Shown one piece after another: positions 35,225 through 45,087 of a stretch of DNA of 64,000 nucleotides. The DNA is from Demequina silvatica (GTDB lineage: Bacteria; Actinomycetota; Actinomycetes; Actinomycetales; Demequinaceae), in the NCBI RefSeq assembly GCF_000971215.1, contig NZ_BBMA01000002.1, forward strand, positions 62,001-126,000. The letters run 5' to 3'. Position 1 is the stretch's first letter. Each line of letters begins with the position of its first letter. The notes beneath the pieces are model-generated. The model searched no databases and was not told where the DNA came from. It saw only the letters and a program-made list of their open reading frames with translations. The translations under genes were made by a program, and so were the position numbers.

Positions 35225-36655
35225 TCAGTGTCCGATCAGCTCGAGCAGCGCCGCGCCTACCAGGCGGGACGCCCCGTACGTCGCGACGTCGGCGGCGGTG
35301 TCCCCCGGCCAGCCCATGTCTACCACCACGGCGTCGCCGCGCTCGCGCACCGCGTCGATCGCGGCGAGCGCCCACGGGTGGCGGTGGTTGTCCTTGCCCA
35401 CGATCACCGCGAGCGCACCCGCGGGCACGGCGTCCGCGAGGCTCGCGGGGTCGCCGTCCGGCCCCAGCGTCGCCGCGGGCGCGACGCCCGACGCGAACGG
35501 TCCCCACGGCGCGGGCCCGACGGCCATGTTGGCGGCCGGCTCGAGCCGCAGCCACGCGCGCGGCCGGTCCTCGGCGAGCAGGGCGAGCGCCGCATCGTCC
35601 ACCGCGAAGGTGGCGCGTACGGCCGCGGCGTCCACGATCTGAGGGGCGGGGGACGATGCGGCGGTCCGGCGGGCGGCATGGCTCGCCCCGAGCGCGGCGC
35701 ACCGGGCGGCGGCCTCGGTCACGCGGGAGGCGTCGAGGCTGCCGTCGGCGACGGCGGCCGCGATGGCCGCGGCGACCTCGCCGATCTCCTCGTCGGGGTT
35801 GACGGAGCCCAGGCACAGCAGGTCGGCGCCGGCGGCGAGCGCGAGGACGGCGGCGGCGGGGATGCCGCGGCCGCCGCTCGCGCCCTGCATGTCGAGCGCG
35901 TCGGTGACGATCACGCCGTCGAAGCCGAGCTCGCCGCGCAGCAGGTTCTCGAGGATGGGCCGCGAGAAGGTCGCGGGCAGCTCGGGGTCCAGCGCGGGGA
36001 GCATGATGTGCGACGTCATCACGGTGGCGCTGCCTGCCTCGATCGCCGCCACGAAGGGCGGCAGGTCGCGCTCGCGCAGCGTCGCGGCGTCCGCGGTGAC
36101 GGTCGGCAGCGAGTGGTGCGAGTCCTGGGCGGTGTCGCCGTGGCCCGGGAAGTGCTTCGCGCACGCAGAGACGCCGCGCGACTGGACGCCGGCGACCCAC
36201 GCCGCCGAGTGGCGGGACACGAGCGCAGGGTCGGTGCCGAAGCTGCGGATCCCGATCACGGGGTTGCGCGGGTCGGCGTTGACGTCGACATCCGGCGCGA
36301 GCGTGAGGTCCACGCCCGCCTCGGCCAGCTCCGCGCCCACCCGGGCCGCGACGGCCTCGGTGACCGCCGCATCGTCCATGCGACCCAGGACCGCGTTGCC
36401 GGGGAACGGCGAGCCGACGGCCTGGTAGAGGCGGGAGACGTCGCCGCCCTCCTCGTCGATCGAGACGATCGCGTGGGGGTTGGCGGCGTGGATCGCGTCC
36501 GTGAGGGCGCGCAGCTGGGCGGGCGACTCGACGTTCGCGGCGAACAGGCACACGCCGCCGAGGCCGTCGCGCAGGCGCGCCTCGAGCCAGCCGGGAAGCG
36601 TGTAGCCGACGAAGCCGGGCATGAGCACGGCGAGCGGGTTGACGGTGGCGCTCAT
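35225..36655 (-). CDS. nagZ: Beta-N-acetylhexosaminidase (GH3, NagZ-like)
   Basis: A 476-residue GH3 glycosidase that releases terminal N-acetylglucosamine from wall fragments or chitooligosaccharides. It shows VSIDEEGGDVSRL, SACAKHFPGHGDTAQDSHHSLP (the NagZ His/Asp loop, near 166-187) and the nucleophile segment VIVTDALDMQGAS. There is no signal peptide, so it acts on imported oligosaccharides. It has about 120 C-terminal residues beyond the core. Its ATG overlaps the permease stop (ATGA). Three motif copies lie in the gene (35591, 35650, 36368), all in Ala/Ser/Asp-rich variable segments. Confidence 0.9.
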   Translation of the reverse strand: MSATVNPLAVLMPGFVGYTLPGWLEARLRDGLGGVCLFAANVESPAQLRALTDAIHAANPHAIVSIDEEGGDVSRLYQAVGSPFPGNAVLGRMDDAAVTEAVAARVGAELAEAGVDLTLAPDVDVNADPRNPVIGIRSFGTDPALVSRHSAAWVAGVQSRGVSACAKHFPGHGDTAQDSHHSLPTVTADAATLRERDLPPFVAAIEAGSATVMTSHIMLPALDPELPATFSRPILENLLRGELGFDGVIVTDALDMQGASGGRGIPAAAVLALAAGADLLCLGSVNPDEEIGEVAAAIAAAVADGSLDASRVTEAAARCAALGASHAARRTAASSPAPQIVDAAAVRATFAVDDAALALLAEDRPRAWLRLEPAANMAVGPAPWGPFASGVAPAATLGPDGDPASLADAVPAGALAVIVGKDNHRHPWALAAIDAVRERGDAVVVDMGWPGDTAADVATYGASRLVGAALLELIGH

Positions 36656-37524
36656 CCCTTGACCGCGCCGCCCACGAGACCCTGCGTCATGCGCTGCTGC
36701 ACGATGAGGAAGAAGACGATGACCGGCACAGCGACCAGCGTCGAGCCGGCCATGACCTGACCCCACTCGAGCATGCCGAGGCTCGACGGCTGGGCGAAGT
36801 TGCGCAGCCACAGCGGGAGGGTCTCCTGCTGCTCGGAGGTGAGGATGATCGAGGCGAGGGCGAACTCGTTCCACACCTGGAGGAACGCGAACACGCCGGA
36901 CGCGACCAGGCCGGGGGCCAGCAGCGGGAACGTGACGCGCATGAAGGCGCCGAACCGCGAGCAGCCGTCGATCATGGCCGCCTCCTCGAGGTCCGCGGGG
37001 ACGCCGGCGACGAACCCGCGCAGCATCCACATGGTGAACGGCACCACCATCGCGACGTAGATGATCGAGACGCCGGCGAGGGTGTTGAGCAGGCCCAGGC
37101 CGGAGATCATCTGGTACTGCGCGATGAACATGGCCTCGGCCGGGAGCATCTGGACCAGGATGATCGCGAGCACCAGGGCCTTGCGGCCGCGGAAGCGGAA
37201 GCGGGAGATGGCGAGCGCGCCCAGGAACGCGAACACGATGCAGATCACGAGCGCGACGCCGGTGACGCCGAGCGACATGAGCAGCGCGTCGGTGAAGCCC
37301 GTCGAGCCCTGGAGCACGTTCTTGTAGTTCGCGAGCGTGCCGCCGAACGGCACCCAGGTCGGGGTGAGCGCCGTGATGGTGGTGACGGACAGGAACGAGG
37401 AGTTCACCATCCAGTACACGGGGAATGCCCACGCGACGGCGAGGACCAGGGCCACGCCGGCGCCGATGTGGCGCATCGGGGAGCGCCGCGGCTTGCGCCG
37501 GGCGGGGAGCGAGGTGGTGGTCAC
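36652..37524 (-). CDS. Sugar ABC transporter permease (MalG type)
   Basis: A 290-residue inner-membrane permease with six predicted spans. The EAA loop, which docks the ATPase, is VPADLEEAAMIDGCSRFGAF (near 188-207). The GTG start overlaps the stop of the upstream permease (GTGA). It pairs with the permease at 37521 and the lipoprotein at 38590. No ABC ATPase lies in the operon, so a shared MsiK-like ATPase encoded elsewhere is expected, as for many actinobacterial sugar importers. Confidence 0.92.
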   Translation of the reverse strand: MTTTSLPARRKPRRSPMRHIGAGVALVLAVAWAFPVYWMVNSSFLSVTTITALTPTWVPFGGTLANYKNVLQGSTGFTDALLMSLGVTGVALVICIVFAFLGALAISRFRFRGRKALVLAIILVQMLPAEAMFIAQYQMISGLGLLNTLAGVSIIYVAMVVPFTMWMLRGFVAGVPADLEEAAMIDGCSRFGAFMRVTFPLLAPGLVASGVFAFLQVWNEFALASIILTSEQQETLPLWLRNFAQPSSLGMLEWGQVMAGSTLVAVPVIVFFLIVQQRMTQGLVGGAVKG

Positions 37525-38474
37525 TGTGCGTCCTCCTTGAGGAGCTCGCGCACGTAGAACCAGCTGAGCGCGATGGTGAAGAGCATGACGAGCATCGCGG
37601 CCGCGGCGGCGACGCCGAAGTGGCCCTGACCGATGCCGAGGCCGTAGATGTACGTGCCGAGCAGGTCGTACTGGGTGCCGGCCGCGCCGAATCCCTGGAG
37701 AAGCTCGATCTGGGCGTACACGCGCAGGTCCCAGATCATCTGGAGCAGGAGCAGGATCACGAGGATGGGGCGCAGGATCGGCAGGGTGATGCGGCGCAGC
37801 ATCTGGAAGCCGCCGGCGCCGTCGAGCTGGGCGGCCTCGACCACGTCGTCCGAGACCTGGGTGAGGCCGGCGTACACGGAGAGCGCCACGAAGGGCACCG
37901 ATGCCCACGTGATGATCACCGAGGCGACAGCGAAGAAGCTGAGGGGGCTCTCGAGCCAGTCGTGGCCGATCATGTCGACGCCGGGGAGCAGGCTGAGCAG
38001 GTAGTTGAGCACGCCGTTGCGGTCGTCGATCAGCCAGTTCCACACGGTCATCTGGGCGACGATTGGCATGGCCCAGGCGAGCAGCATCGCCACCTGGAGG
38101 GTGATGCGGGCCCAGCCGGCGATGTGCTTCATCAGCAGGGCGAGCCCGATGCCGAGGACCATGGTGGCGCCCGCGGTCACGGCCATGAAGACCACGGACT
38201 TCGCGAGGACGCCCCAGAACTCGGAGCCGGTGAGGAGCTCGATGTAGTTGTCGAGGCCCACGAACTCGGGGGCCTGGCCGAACTGCTGCGCGAGACCGTA
38301 CTCGCGGAACGAGTTCCACACCTGCCAGATGAGCGGGTAGCCCATGCCGGCGAGGAGGGCGATGATCGCCGGGGTGGCGAGGATGTAGGGCAGCGGGGAC
38401 CGGCGGCGCTTGGGGCGCGAGGCGGGCGCAGCTGGGGCCTCGAGCGTGCCCGGTGCCGGCGCGGTGGTGGTCAT
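37521..38474 (-). CDS. Sugar ABC transporter permease (MalF type)
   Basis: A 317-residue permease with a cytoplasmic Pro/Ala-rich N-terminus and six membrane spans. The EAA loop is VSDDVVEAAQLDGAGGFQML (near 209-228). GAGAGG 9 bases before the ATG is the ribosome site. It is the first permease gene after the hairpin pair that follows the binding-protein gene. Confidence 0.92.
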   Translation of the reverse strand: MTTTAPAPGTLEAPAAPASRPKRRRSPLPYILATPAIIALLAGMGYPLIWQVWNSFREYGLAQQFGQAPEFVGLDNYIELLTGSEFWGVLAKSVVFMAVTAGATMVLGIGLALLMKHIAGWARITLQVAMLLAWAMPIVAQMTVWNWLIDDRNGVLNYLLSLLPGVDMIGHDWLESPLSFFAVASVIITWASVPFVALSVYAGLTQVSDDVVEAAQLDGAGGFQMLRRITLPILRPILVILLLLQMIWDLRVYAQIELLQGFGAAGTQYDLLGTYIYGLGIGQGHFGVAAAAAMLVMLFTIALSWFYVRELLKEDAQ

Positions 38475-38520
38475 GGGTGTACCTCTCGGTGGTGCTTCGA
38501 CAAGTCCCTGGGACAGCATG

Positions 38521-38578
38521 GGCCCGGGTGCCACGGGGACACCCGGGCCCATGCGCGAGCGGCAGGGGGCTGCCGCTC
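38521..38578 (-). terminator. Two tandem hairpins between binding-protein and permease genes
   Basis: GGCCCGGGTG (38521-38530) pairs with CACCCGGGCC (38540-38549), a perfect 10-bp stem. GAGCGGCAG (38557-38565) pairs with CTGCCGCTC (38570-38578), a 9-bp stem with a GGGG loop. Hairpins at this place in sugar-ABC operons usually stabilise or partly terminate the message so that the binding protein is made in excess; here this is inferred. Confidence 0.6.
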
Positions 38579-38589
38579 CAGGGGGTGGA

Positions 38590-39909
38590 TCAGCCGTTGA
38601 TGAGATCGTTGAGCTTCGCGTCGTACTCGACGGCGAGCGACTCGATGTCGCCGCCCTGAGCCACGGCAGCGAAGTACTGCTCCATCAGCTTGGCCTCCTC
38701 GATCGCGGCCCAGCCCGGCGCGGCCGGCGTGAGCTTGGCCGACGAGGCGGCCTCGAGGGCGAGGTCACCCATCGCGGCGACCTCGGTGTAGGTGTCGGCG
38801 TAGTCGAGGTTCGCGGGGCCGAGGCCGTTCTCCGCGAGCATCGTCTGGTACTCCTCCGAGAAGATGATGCGCATGAGGGTCTTGGAGCCCTCGACGTTCT
38901 CGGTCGCGGCGGAGATGCCGATGTTGGAGCCGCCCGCGAACACGGGGGCGGTGCCGCCGTCGACGCCCGGCAGGACGTACGCGCCGAACTTCTTGTCGTT
39001 CCAGGTCGCGACCTGCTCGCCCTCGTCGTTCTCGGCGAGGTCGCCGAGCGACCAGTACGCCCAGTTCGGGGCCATGGTGGTGGCGGCGGGGGTGCCCTGG
39101 AGGAAGTCGTCGTTGATCGCCTGGTAGGCGGTCGAGTCGTCGTCCGTGACCTTCGCGACCGAGGCGGTCTCGAAGAGCTCCTGCCACTGCCTCATGCCCT
39201 CGACCGACTCGGGCGTGGCGAGCGCGGAGGTCCAGGTCTCGCCGTCGAACGTGGCGATCTCGCCGCCGTTGGCGAAGATCCAGGAGATGCCGTCGCGCCA
39301 GTCCTGGCCGGGCACGTACATGCCGGCGATGCCCTGGTCCTTGAGCGAGGCGTTGACCTCGGTCACCTCGGCGAGCGTGGTCGGCACCTCGACGCCGCCC
39401 TGCTCGTACAGGTCCTTGCGGAACCAGGTGAGGCGCGAGCCGAAGTAGTACGGCAGCGCGTACTTGGTGTCGCCCACGGAGCCGGCCTCGACGAAGCCCT
39501 GGAGCAGCGAGTCGCCGCCCAGCTCCTCGTACATGTCGGAGATGTCGAGGAACGCGCCGACCGTGGTGAACGTCGCGGACTGCGTGTTGCCGACCTCGGT
39601 GACGTCCGGGGTGTTGGCGGAGTCCGGGAGGGCGGTGGTGAGGGACGCGATCGCGTCGCCCCAGCCGATCTGCTCGACGGTGAGCGCGCCGCCGTTCTCC
39701 TCGGTGTAGGTGGTCTTGAGGTAGTCGATGAGGGCCTCAGGGGTGTCGGTACCCATGAGCCACAGCGTGATGTCCTCCGCGCCGCCGGCGGTGGCGGCGG
39801 ACTCGGAGGCGGCGGCGGTGGGCTCGGTCTCGCCGGGTGACGAGCAGCCCGCCAGTGCGATGGCGCCGGCGGCCGCGAACGCGGTCACCCCCAGCATCGT
39901 CTTCTTCAT
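38590..39909 (-). CDS. Sugar-binding lipoprotein of the ABC importer
   Basis: A 439-residue extracellular solute-binding protein (family 1). A signal peptide ends in the lipobox LAGC with Cys22, followed by a Ser/Ala/Glu linker. The mature part has ITLWLMGTDTPEALIDYL and many Trp and Tyr residues typical of sugar binding. The operon makes N-acetylglucosamine oligomers or wall-derived amino sugars the likely ligand. AAGGAAC precedes the ATG. The 56-base gap to the upstream regulator gene contains only a small CCGTGGC/GCCACGG stem. Confidence 0.9.
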   Translation of the reverse strand: MKKTMLGVTAFAAAGAIALAGCSSPGETEPTAAASESAATAGGAEDITLWLMGTDTPEALIDYLKTTYTEENGGALTVEQIGWGDAIASLTTALPDSANTPDVTEVGNTQSATFTTVGAFLDISDMYEELGGDSLLQGFVEAGSVGDTKYALPYYFGSRLTWFRKDLYEQGGVEVPTTLAEVTEVNASLKDQGIAGMYVPGQDWRDGISWIFANGGEIATFDGETWTSALATPESVEGMRQWQELFETASVAKVTDDDSTAYQAINDDFLQGTPAATTMAPNWAYWSLGDLAENDEGEQVATWNDKKFGAYVLPGVDGGTAPVFAGGSNIGISAATENVEGSKTLMRIIFSEEYQTMLAENGLGPANLDYADTYTEVAAMGDLALEAASSAKLTPAAPGWAAIEEAKLMEQYFAAVAQGGDIESLAVEYDAKLNDLING

Positions 39910-39965
39910 TCCAGTTCCTTTTCTTGGTGGGTTCCGTGGCGGGTGGTGCCACGGGGGGACGAGGG

Positions 39966-41156
39966 TCAGAAGACCCCCAGCTGGCCGGTGAGGACCATGA
40001 CCGCGGCCCCGAGCACGACGATGTCGCGCCCGAGCGTGGTCATCCGTACCGCGGGACCGCCGTGAGAGTCGGCCATCGTGCGGGAACGGATCGTCTCGGC
40101 GGCGGAGTCGAGCAGCGTGCCGTCGAGAAGATCGAGGGGGCCGGACAGGACGACCTCCCCAAGGTTGAGGGCGCCCACCACGGGCGAGATGGAGATGCCC
40201 AGGCGCTCGCCCGCGGCCGCGAGGACCGCCTCGCGGGCGGTGGCGTCGGAGGCGGCCTCGGCGCGGGCCTGCAGGCGCGGGATCGCGAGCCAGGTCTCGA
40301 GGCAGCCGGTCTTGCCGCAGGCGCAGACCTCGCCGCCGTCGGTGCCGACCACCACGTGACCGATCTCGCCGGCGGCCGAGTGCGCGCCGCGCACCAGGCG
40401 GCCGCCGATCACGAGGCCGGAACCGACACCGCGGCCGATGCGGATCAGCAGCGTGTCGTCCTCCGCGCCGCCGAAGGTGCGCTCGGCGAGCGCGGCGGCG
40501 TTCGCGTCATTCGCCACGAGGACGGGCAGGCCCGTGCGCTCGGCTAGCGTGTCCTGGAGCGGGACGTCCGCCCAGCCGAGGTTGGGAGCGGAGAGCACCG
40601 TGCCTGCGTCGTCCACGATGCCGGGGCTGCCGACGCCGACGCCCAGGATCGGGGCGTCCGCACGGGCGACGAGGCGTGCGAGGAGCTCGGCGACGGCATC
40701 GACCGCCGCGGTCCCCGTGACGCCGGTGACGTCGAGCTGCTCGCGGTGGAGCACCGTGCCGTCGAGGTCGGTGACCACACCGCGGAACAGGTTGAGGTAG
40801 GACAGGTCGAGCGCGACGATGGCGAAGCCCGCGCGGTTGATGTCGAGCAGCGTGGCCGGCTTGCCGGGGCGGGCGTCGGCGCGGATGCCGAGCTCGATCA
40901 CCAGGTCGTCGGCGATGAGGTCCGCGACCAGGTCCGAGATGGTGACGCGGGTGAGGCCCACGGCGCGGGCGAGGTCGGCGCGCGACAGGCCCTCGGAGCG
41001 GTACAGCTCCTGCAGCACGAGCACGCGGTTGTGGCTGCGCGCACGCTCCGGCGTGACGCGTGCGCCGGCGCGCACCACCGAGGCGAATCGGCGCTGTCGC
41101 GGCGCGACTCGCTCCGCTGCGAGTCCGGCTCCCTGTCGGGTCCCCTGCTGGGTCAT
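39966..41156 (-). CDS. ROK-family transcriptional repressor (NagC-like)
   Basis: A 396-residue regulator. An N-terminal winged helix (about 40-95, with SRADLARAVGLTRVTISDLV as recognition part) precedes a ROK domain with GVGVGSPGIVDD, VANDANAAALAE, AGEIGHVVVG and the zinc motif CACGKTGC (near 277). It heads the amino-sugar operon and probably represses it until a sugar or sugar phosphate binds. A palindrome overlapping its own -10 box suggests autoregulation of the whole transcript. The mRNA is probably leaderless (no ribosome site before the ATG). Confidence 0.9.
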   Translation of the reverse strand: MTQQGTRQGAGLAAERVAPRQRRFASVVRAGARVTPERARSHNRVLVLQELYRSEGLSRADLARAVGLTRVTISDLVADLIADDLVIELGIRADARPGKPATLLDINRAGFAIVALDLSYLNLFRGVVTDLDGTVLHREQLDVTGVTGTAAVDAVAELLARLVARADAPILGVGVGSPGIVDDAGTVLSAPNLGWADVPLQDTLAERTGLPVLVANDANAAALAERTFGGAEDDTLLIRIGRGVGSGLVIGGRLVRGAHSAAGEIGHVVVGTDGGEVCACGKTGCLETWLAIPRLQARAEAASDATAREAVLAAAGERLGISISPVVGALNLGEVVLSGPLDLLDGTLLDSAAETIRSRTMADSHGGPAVRMTTLGRDIVVLGAAVMVLTGQLGVF

Positions 41157-41192
41157 GTTCGTTAGTAAAGGTTACTAACAATCAAATGGCAA
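41157..41192 (-). promoter_or_regulatory. Promoter and ROK operator of the amino-sugar operon
   Basis: On the minus strand TTGCCA (41192-41187) and TTTACT (41169-41164) are separated by 17 bases, and the ATG follows 7 bases later. The palindrome GTTAGTAA-N3-TTACTAAC (41161-41179) covers the -10 box. AT-rich palindromes of this type are bound by ROK repressors, so the regulator at 39966 is the likely ligand. This is the best -35/-10 pair in the window. Confidence 0.75.
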
Positions 41193-41724
41193 GGGGGTGG
41201 GGGTGAATTTCTCGAGATCGTTACCCGTCCGTGATGTGGACGTTCACACGGCGCGGGGGTGGAGCCGGCTCCCCCGCCGCGGTCCGACCAGCGAGTTGAT
41301 CGGATCGTGCAGATCCAGGGCGACATCTCTGCACGATCCGATCAGCGGGACGTGATGACCGCCGTCGAGCCGGCACCGGCGCGCTCCAGTGACACTCTGG
41401 TGCGCGCAAACGAGGGCTGTGCGGACTCCAACGTGTCACCGGGGCGCAACGGACAGTCATGTGTCACCAGGGCACGCCGACGGAGACGTCAGCGAGTACA
41501 GAGATCCCCTCGCCACGCGCTGCAGCGCCGGCCCGAGCCACCTGATCGGATAGCGCAGATCCACGTCGACTTCTCTGCACGATCCGATCAACGGAACGCG
41601 CCCACCCCCGCCACAACGCGAGAGCCCCCGGGCGCCGCAGCACCCGGGGGCCTCGCAGCCGGCGAACCGGCACAGATCAACAGATCAACAGCTCAACAGC
41701 TCAACCGATCACCAGCCAAGCGGC
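41193..41724. repeat. Non-coding stretch with two copies of a 17-bp palindrome
   Basis: This gene-free region lies between the operon promoter and the end of mdh. TGATCGGATCGTGCAGA (41297-41313) and its exact reverse complement (41328-41344) form a 17-bp stem. A second copy (41543-41559 and 41574-41590) has two mismatches in its left arm and an identical right arm. Between them GTGACAC/GTGTCACC-type repeats occur near 41390, 41433 and 41461. Four 8-bp tandem units AG(A/C)TCAAC run from 41674 to 41705. No credible gene was found. Confidence 0.7.
41624..41651 (-). terminator. Terminator downstream of mdh
   Basis: GCCCCCGGG (41624-41632) and CCCGGGGGC (41643-41651) form a 9-bp stem with a 10-base loop, about 75 bases past the mdh stop. 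Confidence 0.65.
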
Positions 41725-42825
<1,101 letters not shown>

Positions 42826-44043
42826 TCAGGCCAGGCGTGCCGCCAGGTTGGCGTCGAGGGTCGCGAGGAACTCCTCGGTGGTCTGCCACTCCTGGTCGGG
42901 GCCGACGAGCAGCGCGAGGTCCTTGGTCATCGCGCCGCCCTCGACGGACTTGATGATGACGTCCTCGAGGGTCTCGGCGAAGCCGGTGACCTCGGGGGTG
43001 CCGTCGAGCTTGCCGCGGTGCTTGAGTCCGCCGGTCCACGCGAAGATCGACGCGATCGGGTTGGTCGACGTCGGCTTGCCGGCCTGGTGCTGGCGGAAGT
43101 GGCGGGTGACGGTGCCGTGCGCGGCCTCGGCCTCGACGGTCTTGCCGTCCGGGGTCATGAGCACGGAGGTCATGAGGCCCAGCGACCCGAAGCCCTGCGC
43201 GACGGTGTCGGACTGGACGTCGCCGTCGTAGTTCTTGCAGGCCCAGACGTAGCCGCCCTCCCACTTCATCGCCGCGGCGACCATGTCGTCGATCAGGCGG
43301 TGCTCGTAGGTGATGCCGGCGGCGTCGAACTCCGCCTTGTACTCCTTCTCGAACACGTCCGCGAAGATGTCCTTGAACTGGCCGTCGTAGGCCTTGAGGA
43401 TCGTGTTCTTGGTGGACAGGTACACCGGGTAGCCGCGCTGCAGGCCGTACGCGAAGGACGCGCGCGCGAAGTCCTCGATGGACTTGTTGAAGTTGTACAT
43501 GCCCATCGCGACGCCGCCGTCGGGGCCGTAGTTCGCGACCACGTGCTCGATGGGCTCGGAGCCGTCCTCGGGTGTGAAGGTCACGGTCAGCTTGCCGGCG
43601 CCGGGCACCTTGAAGTTGGTCGCCTTGTACTGGTCGCCGTGGGCGTGACGGCCGATGACGATCGGCTTGGTCCAGCCCGGCACCAGGCGCGGGATGTTGG
43701 AGATGATGATCGGCTCGCGGAACACCACGCCGCCGAGGATGTTGCGGATGGTGCCGTTGGGCGAGACGTACATGCGCTTGAGGCCGAACTCCTCGACGCG
43801 CGCCTCGTCCGGCGTGATGGTGGCGCACTTGACGCCCACGCCGTGCTGCTTGATCGCGTTCGCCGCGTCGATGGTGATCTGGTCGTCGGTCGCGTCGCGC
43901 GACTCGATGCCGAGGTCGTAGTACTCGAGGTCCACGTCGAGGTACGGGTGGATGAGGCGGTCCTTGATGAACTGCCAGATGATCCGCGTCATCTCGTCGC
44001 CGTCGAGCTCGACGACCTTGCCTTCGACCTTGATCTTCGCCAT
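42826..44043 (-). CDS. icd: NADP-dependent isocitrate dehydrogenase (dimeric, eukaryote-like)
   Basis: A 405-residue isocitrate dehydrogenase of the type shared with eukaryotic IDH1/2. Segments include [26 protein letters not shown] (substrate serine loop region), [34 protein letters not shown] and [20 protein letters not shown] (NADP binding). GAGGA precedes the ATG; TAGCCT (44084-44079) is a likely -10 box. Confidence 0.95.
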   Translation of the reverse strand: MAKIKVEGKVVELDGDEMTRIIWQFIKDRLIHPYLDVDLEYYDLGIESRDATDDQITIDAANAIKQHGVGVKCATITPDEARVEEFGLKRMYVSPNGTIRNILGGVVFREPIIISNIPRLVPGWTKPIVIGRHAHGDQYKATNFKVPGAGKLTVTFTPEDGSEPIEHVVANYGPDGGVAMGMYNFNKSIEDFARASFAYGLQRGYPVYLSTKNTILKAYDGQFKDIFADVFEKEYKAEFDAAGITYEHRLIDDMVAAAMKWEGGYVWACKNYDGDVQSDTVAQGFGSLGLMTSVLMTPDGKTVEAEAAHGTVTRHFRQHQAGKPTSTNPIASIFAWTGGLKHRGKLDGTPEVTGFAETLEDVIIKSVEGGAMTKDLALLVGPDQEWQTTEEFLATLDANLAARLA

Positions 44044-44140
44044 GCGTCAGTCCTCACACCTTCGGGGATGGTGGCACCAGGCTAGTCCACCGGCCCGGGC
44101 CGTTCGTCACGGCTGGATAAGCGGGGATGAACGGCCCGCG

Positions 44141-44165
44141 CGTCCCCTCGCCAGGGGACGATGCG
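44141..44165 (+). repeat. Motif copy in a small hairpin upstream of the aquaporin gene
   Basis: CGTCCCCT (44141-44148) and AGGGGACG (44153-44160) form an 8-bp stem whose right arm runs into GGGACGATGCG (44155-44165). It lies in the 176-base spacer between divergent icd and the aquaporin gene. Confidence 0.55.
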
Positions 44166-44219
44166 CGTGCGAGCATACGACGGAGCGCGCCTCACGCGGT
44201 GCGCCTGTCAGGAGGAACG

Positions 44220-45068
44220 ATGAGCCAGCCGTCATTCGAGAACGAGCCCAACTCCGTGGAGGCCGACGTGGTCGAGTTCTCCGAGGAGCTCACCGACGAG
44301 GACTGGGCGGTCGACACCTCCGGCCCCGGCCTGGTGGCCCGCATGCTGGCGGAGCTCGCCGGCACCTTCATCCTGGTCTTCATGGGCGTGGGTGCCGCGC
44401 TGTTCTCCGGCGTCATGGGCTTCGACGCGATCAACGTCGCGTTCGGCTTCGCGCTGGGCGTCATCATCGCCGCGCTGATCTTCGCCGGCATCTCGGGCGC
44501 GCACCTCAACCCCGCCGTCACCGTGGGCCTGTGGCTCGCCGGCCGCTTCCCCGCACGCGACGTCGCGCCGTACGTGCTCGCGCAGGTGGTGGGCGCGACC
44601 GCCGCCGCCGGCCTCTTCTACGCGCTGCGCTCCACCAACGAGATCTACGACCAGCTGGGCACGCCCACCGAGTTCATGGCGACCGCCTCGAACGGCTACG
44701 CGGACTTCTCCCCCACGCAGTTCGATTGGGTCGCGGCCGGCGTGGTGGAGATCATCATCGCCGCGCTGCTGGTGGCCGTGGTGCTCTCCGTGACCGCCCG
44801 CAAGGCGGTGCCCGGATTCGCTCCCCTGTCGATCGGCCTCACGGTCGGCTTCCTGGTGCTGATCGCGATCCCGTTCACCAACGGCGCGCTCAACCCGGCC
44901 CGCGCCACCGGCGTGATCCTGTTCTCCGGCTCCGAGCACATCGCCCAGCTGTGGCTGTTCTGGGTGGCGCCGTTGATCGGCGCGGCCATCTCCGGCCTGC
45001 TGTTCCGGGCGTTCGGCCCCGAGGAGGACCTGGTGACCGTCGAGGTGGTCGAGGTCATCGAGGACTGA
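44220..45068 (+). CDS. aqpZ: Aquaporin / MIP-family channel
   Basis: A 282-residue membrane channel for water or small solutes with six spans. The two NPA boxes are SGAHLNPAVTVG (near 97-108) and NGALNPARATG (near 222-232). An acidic 38-residue N-terminal extension (EADVVEFSEELTDEDW) precedes the first span and the C-terminus is also acidic. AqpZ-like water permeation is more likely than glycerol because of the Ala-Arg after the second box and the absence of glp genes, but this is inference. AGGAGG 5 bases before the ATG fixes the start. Confidence 0.88.
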   Translation: MSQPSFENEPNSVEADVVEFSEELTDEDWAVDTSGPGLVARMLAELAGTFILVFMGVGAALFSGVMGFDAINVAFGFALGVIIAALIFAGISGAHLNPAVTVGLWLAGRFPARDVAPYVLAQVVGATAAAGLFYALRSTNEIYDQLGTPTEFMATASNGYADFSPTQFDWVAAGVVEIIIAALLVAVVLSVTARKAVPGFAPLSIGLTVGFLVLIAIPFTNGALNPARATGVILFSGSEHIAQLWLFWVAPLIGAAISGLLFRAFGPEEDLVTVEVVEVIED

Positions 45069-45087
45069 ACCCTCGTCGTACGCCGAC

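Noticed and set aside
41157-41192. DasR binding site for the amino-sugar operon
   Set aside because: The palindrome GTTAGTAA-N3-TTACTAAC does not resemble the DasR consensus with its ACTGGTCTA half-site; a ROK operator fits better.
41297-41590. CRISPR or recombinase attachment sites in the gene desert
   Set aside because: There are only two palindromic copies, no regular spacing, and no integrase or cas gene nearby.
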